Part shown: one piece after another, positions 59,632-64,000 of the stretch
Position numbering within the stretch: the stretch's first letter is position 1
Layout: each line of letters opens with the position of its first letter
Source of the DNA: Brachionus manjavacas
Lineage: Eukaryota > Rotifera > Eurotatoria > Ploima > Brachionidae
Direction: 5' to 3'
Assembly: GCA_019054805.1 (NCBI GenBank)
Contig: JAHQIY010000007.1
Location: 5,337,501-5,401,500, forward strand
DNA: 64,000 nt
Translations under genes and position numbers: made by a program
Notes under the pieces: model-generated
The model's database searches: none
The model's input: the letters and a program-made list of their open reading frames with translations, nothing else
Told to the model about the DNA's origin: nothing

Positions 59632-60454
59632 TGAAATAAATTACATAATTAATTTAACAAATGACCAAGTAATAAAAATGGAAAATTTCCGAGTCAAAAA
59701 ATTGGTTTTATGGATTTTTTAGTAAAAAATATCAATCGATTTTCCAATGTTTCATATGAAAATAAAACGGAAAATTTCGATTAAGAATTTATGTTAATGA
59801 AATAAGTTAACTAAGGTAAAAATTTTTACCTATTTAGAAATGGTTAGCAAAATTGAAATACAGAATGCTGCAAAAGTTTAGAATTCTTTAAAGTAAAGAA
59901 AAGAATTATTTTTTCGTTAATAATAGTCGATAGAATAAGAAAAAAAATTTCTATTTTTTCATCAATCCAAAATCAAAGAAAATCAGAAAAAAACTCAAAA
60001 AGAAAAAATAGATACAATTAATTTAAAAAAAAAATTTTTTAAGTTTCTAAACCATTTCAAAAAAACAAAAAAGACGCCAAAGGTCTTATTTTTTTTTGTA
60101 ATTTTTGTTTACACATTATTTTTGGGTGTATATTGAAAATTTACTTTATTTTACATAAATTTGTAAAAAACTCTTTTTTATCATATCTTTTATATCTTAA
60201 TTTTTTTGTTATCAGTCCATTAATTAATGGCCAAAAAAAAGTAAGAAAAAAAAATAAAAAGTAAATTTTTTTCAAAATTTGCAAAAATTCTTCCCTTCTG
60301 AGCGTTTAAAATTTTATTTTATTTTTTTTCCATTTTTGTTTTATTTAAATAATCTTTTAAGTAAATTTAAGAAGTGTCTAAAGCCTACTACCATCCAAGT
60401 TGTGAAAAAACCGGATGAAAATCACCAAAATGATTTTCAGCAAAAGATAAACTT
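59632..60454. other. Spacer upstream of the golgin-45-like gene
   Basis: AT-rich with long homopolymers; presumably contains the golgin-45 promoter. No frame or repeat is supported. Confidence 0.5.
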
Positions 60455-60813
60455 ATCGACGATGGCATTGTGAATTTTGAAGCAAAAAACTAAAACAATA
60501 ATCTTAAAATGAAATAACTTTTTTACTAAAAGTCTAAAAATAGTTCTGCAAAATGTATCAGCTGGTACAAACTTTGTACCACCCAAATTTAGTCTCTGCA
60601 ATAACTCTGCAATTTAATTTTAATGATTTTCTAATACTTTTAGTGCTTTGCAAACTTGCAGAGTTTTTGCAGAGACTAAATTTGGGTGGTACAAAGTTTG
60701 TACCAGCTGATACATTTTGCAGAACTATTTTTAGACTTTTAGTAAAAAAGTTATTTCATTTTAAGATTATTGTTTTAGTTTTTTGCTTCAAAATTCACAA
60801 TGCCATCGACGAT
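60455..60813. repeat. Near-perfect inverted repeat, arms about 158 bp, 43-bp loop
   Basis: The left arm 60455-60612 runs CGATGGCATTGTGAATTTTG ... ATGTATCAGCTGGTAC ... ATTTAGTCTCTGCA; the right arm 60656-60813 is its reverse complement with almost no mismatches. Within each arm GGTACAAACTTTGTACC is a smaller palindrome. The outer end of the right arm is part of the coding frame of the LINE that follows (IHNAIDDLVKRV). Confidence 0.92.
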
Positions 60814-61870
60814 TTGGTAAAAAGAGTCACTTTACTCGAAAACGATAAAAACAATAACTCTCCAACGAACAAAACTTGGACTTCGGTTGTACAGGCTGCT
60901 GAAAGCCGAATAAATTCAGACAAAGTAATTCGTCCTTCCGAACAGATCGAAGTAATTAATTCAGTCTCAATCGAGCAAAATGAGAGAAATAAAAAAAGGA
61001 AGAATGTTCTTGTTTTTGGAATGCAAATAGTTTGAAAGAAGATGTGAATGATCAGGCTCTAGATGACAGAAAAAATATTGAAAATTTGTTTAGTTTTCTC
61101 CAAAACGGTAGGAGAAACTTGGCTTAGTGATCATTTTAGCCCGTCTATTCCAGGAAACACTGCATACAAAACTAATCGAAAAACTCGTAATGGTGGAGGT
61201 GTTTGTATTTTTTGTAAAGAATGTTTAACTTCTTTTCCTATTGATGATCAAATTCTTAATTCAGAAATAATTGAACAAGTATGGTTCTCAATCAAAGTTG
61301 GAATAGAAAACATTTTGGTTGTATCTATAGACCTCCGGATTTCAACGATCAGGAGGCTCTTTTATCCAGTTTAACAAGATTTGGTGAACTTTTGTCTTAA
61401 ATAATTTAAACGTAAATGATGCTTACGATATTTTTCTAAGACATCATTCAAATATCTGCGATCGCTTTATATCAAAAGTAAATTTAACGAATAAAAAAAG
61501 CTCTGTTCCATGGTTGACAAAGGATGTTAAGAAGAAGTTAAGAAAAAATTTTCATCTTCGCAAGCATTCAAAATGAGCGGATGGGTAAGCGAAAAATATC
61601 TTATATTTTGTAACGCTATAAAAGAGGCAGTTAACCTAGCTGTACGAATTTATGAAACAAAACTAGCCAAGCTCTCAAAATCAGATCCAAAACTTATCTA
61701 TAAATATATCAATAATAAGAATAGAAACAGTTCAGGAATTAAGGCAATTAAAAACGAAAATAATCTAGTCATAAATGATCCTGATAAAAGTCACTAATTT
61801 TATTTGTCCTAATGAAATTTTCAAGATTGTAAACAATGAAAAAGTTTAAAAGAAGCTGAACTCGCTAAAT
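60781..61870 (+). pseudogene. LINE relic K, 5' region with endonuclease
   Basis: Plus strand, in order: a coiled-coil-like leader (IDDLVKRVTLLENDKNNN), NKKRKNVLVFGM, then after a frame change GETWLSDHF and NRKTRNGGGVCIFCKECL (the ETWL and GGGV motifs of the APE-type endonuclease), IIEQVWFSIKV, RPPDFN-type remnants near 61330, and the EN-RT linker (SSVPWLTKDVKKKLRKNFHL; KLSKSDPKLIYKYINNKNRN). The gene stops before the RT. Frameshifts at about 61035, 61380 and 61800 make it inactive. The inverted repeat abuts its 5' end. Confidence 0.85.
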
Positions 61871-61930
61871 GCTAAATGTACGCAGTATTACTACTACTAC
61901 TAAAATTTTTATAAAAGCTCAATTTTTTAT

Positions 61931-61967
61931 TTGAAAGACTACTGAACACGACATTTCAACTGATATT
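61931..61967 (-). repeat. Small fragment of the LINE L RT region
   Basis: GACTACTGAACACGACATTT and the following CAACTGATATT match 62860-62896 inside the RT frame of the neighbouring LINE. It therefore appears that the LINE at 61970-64000 inserted into, or duplicated part of, an older copy of the same family. Confidence 0.6.
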
Positions 61968-62095
61968 ATTATTTATTTGTTTTCTGTACCGAGCTAAAGA
62001 ACTGATATTATTATTTATTTATTTATTTATGAACTGATATTATTTATTATTTATTTATTTATTTGTTTTCTGTACCGAGCTAGAGCTCCTTCAGA
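61968..62095 (-). repeat. LINE L 3' terminus, partly duplicated (AAAT)n tail
   Basis: The 3' end motif (ATTT)n-GTTTTCTGTACCGAGCTA occurs twice, at about 61970-61998 and 62045-62083, separated by further ACTGATATTATT(TATT)n units. This looks like slippage or repeated priming on the tetranucleotide tail during reverse transcription. Confidence 0.7.
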
Positions 62096-64000
62096 ATAAG
62101 TTAAAAATTAAAAAAATAAAATAAAAATAAAATTAAAGTTAATCAAATAAGATAAAAAAAAAAAAAAAAAAAAAAAGAATTAAAAAAAAGTAAATAAGCT
62201 AAATAAATGAAAATTAAGAATATATAAAATTGGAAAAGATTGTTACATGTGGCTCATGTTTAAATAGTTCAAGTTTCAGGAAAAAAAGAAGAAATAGTAA
62301 GGTAGCAATTACACAATGGAGTTGGGTAGTCAATATATCTTGATTCGAAACCTTCTTTGTATTCCTTCACCAGTCTTACAACCAATGGAATAGAATGACT
62401 CAGTCCTGCCCCAACATATCTCTCACTCAATTCAAAAAGCCGATTCGAGACTGTTAGTAATTTTAGTTTATTAAAAGCCTCATGATGTACGATGTTGGAG
62501 GAGTATCATATTTTAACTTAAGAATAGATCTGACTGCTGTATTCTGAATTGCTTGTAGTTTTTTGATATTATTTTCTGAAAATGAATTCAAGCAAGGAAA
62601 AGAATAGTCTAAAATTGATCCGACTAAAGATTTATATAGATTTCCTAGTGTGTTCTGATTAAGACCCCATTTTTTGTTTGACAATATCTTAATAATATTT
62701 AGCCTTTTATTGCAGCGCTCTTTAATTTCATCTACCAGTATATTAAAGTTTAATTTAGAATCAAATTTAATACCAAGAAACTTGATTTCTTTTGTCTCTC
62801 TATTCTGTTTCCATAAATTTTTAAGTTAAGATTATCACTCTCTTTTTTGTACTCTAGAAAAGACTAATGAACACGACTTTTCAACCGATATCTTCATTTT
62901 CCACTTAATAAGCCATTGTTCTAATTCGTTGAGGTATTTATTGATCTTATTTTCTAGGTTCCCTTTTTTGTTATAAATGAAGAATGTAACTAGATCATCT
63001 GCAAAAAGCAGAGAGTATTCATTATTTGTTTTGTTTCTTTTAGGGATGTCATTAATGTATATACTAAATAAAAGAGGACTAATTACTGAGCCTTGAGGAA
63101 CACCTGCAGTTATTTGATATTCTTCGCTCAAATGGTCATTCACATTTACCTTAAATGTCCTAGAGTCTAAAAAGGATTTTATCCAGTTAGTCAAGTAATG
63201 AGGTGGATTTATTTTAATCAATTTAAAAAGTAAACCTTCATGCCAAACCCTATCAAAGGCTTTAGAAATATTAAAAAAAAGGCCGCAAACTCTTTTTTTT
63301 CTATTAAATGATTCTACAATTTTTTGAATTAAGAAGAAAAGATTATCTGCTGTTCGCCGGTGTTTCCTAAATCCAGATTGCTCCTGGATAAGGAGTGAAT
63401 TTTGCTCTAAAAAATTGTATAATCTTGAATATACTATGCGTTCCAGTAGCTTTCCTAAACAACTCGTTATACTAATTGGTCTATAATTTAAAGGATCGTG
63501 TAAACTAGAGGCCTTTTTTTGAATCATAGTAATGTAAGATGTTTTCCACGCTTTCGGGACTCTACCTTCTCGAAGAGTTAAATTAAAAAGTTCTATGATT
63601 TCTATTAATGAATTTCTAGGTAAGTTTTTTAACATTAAATTATGAATTTGGTCAGGTCCTGATGCCGCTTCATTTTTTAATCTCTTTAAAGCCATAATTA
63701 ATTCATTTAAACATATTGGATCATTAAAATTAGACTGGTTATAATTCCTAAAGAAAACAGAGTTAGAATTTAGAATTTCGATATCTTTCTCAGTATCAAT
63801 TAAATCAGAATTAGGACTAAATATTGACGATAAGAGTTCTCCAAAGCATTTTCCCTTTTCTTCATTAGTTTTGAATTCCCTTTCATTTAAAATCAATTTA
63901 GGAATTAAATTTGATCCTTTTTTTGTTCTAAATTTATTTATTTTTTTCCAAAAAGGTCTACTTGTCAGTGGGTTTTTTCCCATCTTCTCAATAAAATCAA
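62000..64000 (-). mobile_element. LINE L, 3' part of ORF2, continues past the window edge
   Basis: A minus-strand CR1/jockey-like element. The long open frame (63983-62835, 382 codons) covers the linker, RT fingers (AASGPDQIHNLMLKNLP, NYRPISITSCLGKLLERIV, EQSGFRKHRRTADNLFFL), palm (ISKAFDRVWHEGLLFKL), AGVPQGSVISPLLFSIYI and the catalytic LFADDLVTF, then KWKMKISVEKSCSLVF. A frame break at about 62835 is followed by the C-terminal domain (KWGLNQNTLGNLYKSLVGSI; NTAVRSILKL) and then SNRLFELSERYVGAGLSHSI ... YPTPLCNCYL near 62300. A poly-A/AT-rich 3' UTR (62100-62280) and an (AAAT)n terminus follow. The RT motifs are complete; the 5' part lies beyond base 64000. Confidence 0.92.

Overview
The window reads as nuclear DNA of a small-genome animal. 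It is very AT-rich, full of A and T homopolymer runs, and its genes are split by very short introns (44-63 bp where I could resolve them). The genes are animal ones: a Na+/K+-ATPase beta subunit, a protocadherin-like receptor, a CYP46-like cytochrome P450, a protein-L-isoaspartate methyltransferase and a golgin-45-like Golgi protein, plus two intron-containing tRNA-Leu(CAA) genes. Base composition, intron size and the style of the non-LTR retrotransposons fit a monogonont rotifer such as Brachionus. That assignment is inference and would need a database search.

Layout. 0-2.2 kb: an unrecognised 188-aa gene and two identical tRNA-Leu(CAA) genes. 2.5-7.7 kb: nested mobile DNA, namely a MITE candidate, a LINE whose 3' UTR carries an 857-bp foldback element, a second LINE relic, a third LINE cut by a Tigger/pogo relic, and a second foldback element. 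7.9-10.0 kb: an intronless two-cadherin-repeat membrane protein on the minus strand. 10-30 kb: about 20 kb without a convincing gene. 30-35.9 kb: LINE relics, a Tigger/pogo relic, a tRNA-headed SINE-like repeat, and a 2.36-kb Merlin/IS1595-like DNA transposon with long inverted repeats. 36.9-40.0 kb: PCMT (plus) and P450 (minus), convergent, with stop codons 35 bp apart. 41-48.5 kb: second SINE-like copy, several LINE relics including a 2.4-kb nearly open ORF2, and a complete-ended Tigger element with TA target duplications. 49.3-50.3 kb: Na+/K+-ATPase beta. 50.3-57.0 kb: no clear gene. 57.0-59.6 kb: golgin-45-like gene whose 1.2-kb intron holds a roughly 640-bp palindrome. 60.4-64 kb: a 360-bp inverted repeat at the 5' end of a LINE relic, then a LINE that runs off the window.

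The host genes have no operon-like relationship; they are ordinary housekeeping, membrane and signalling genes. The more unusual content is the mobile DNA: (1) a foldback family with AAGTC/GACTT-rich ends, five members here; (2) a Merlin-like transposon whose transposase reading frame continues into an acidic region and a C2H2 zinc finger; (3) a tRNA-derived SINE-like pair; (4) long palindromes beside or inside genes. In the P450 gene one intron has a GC donor and another junction has a one-base phase conflict.
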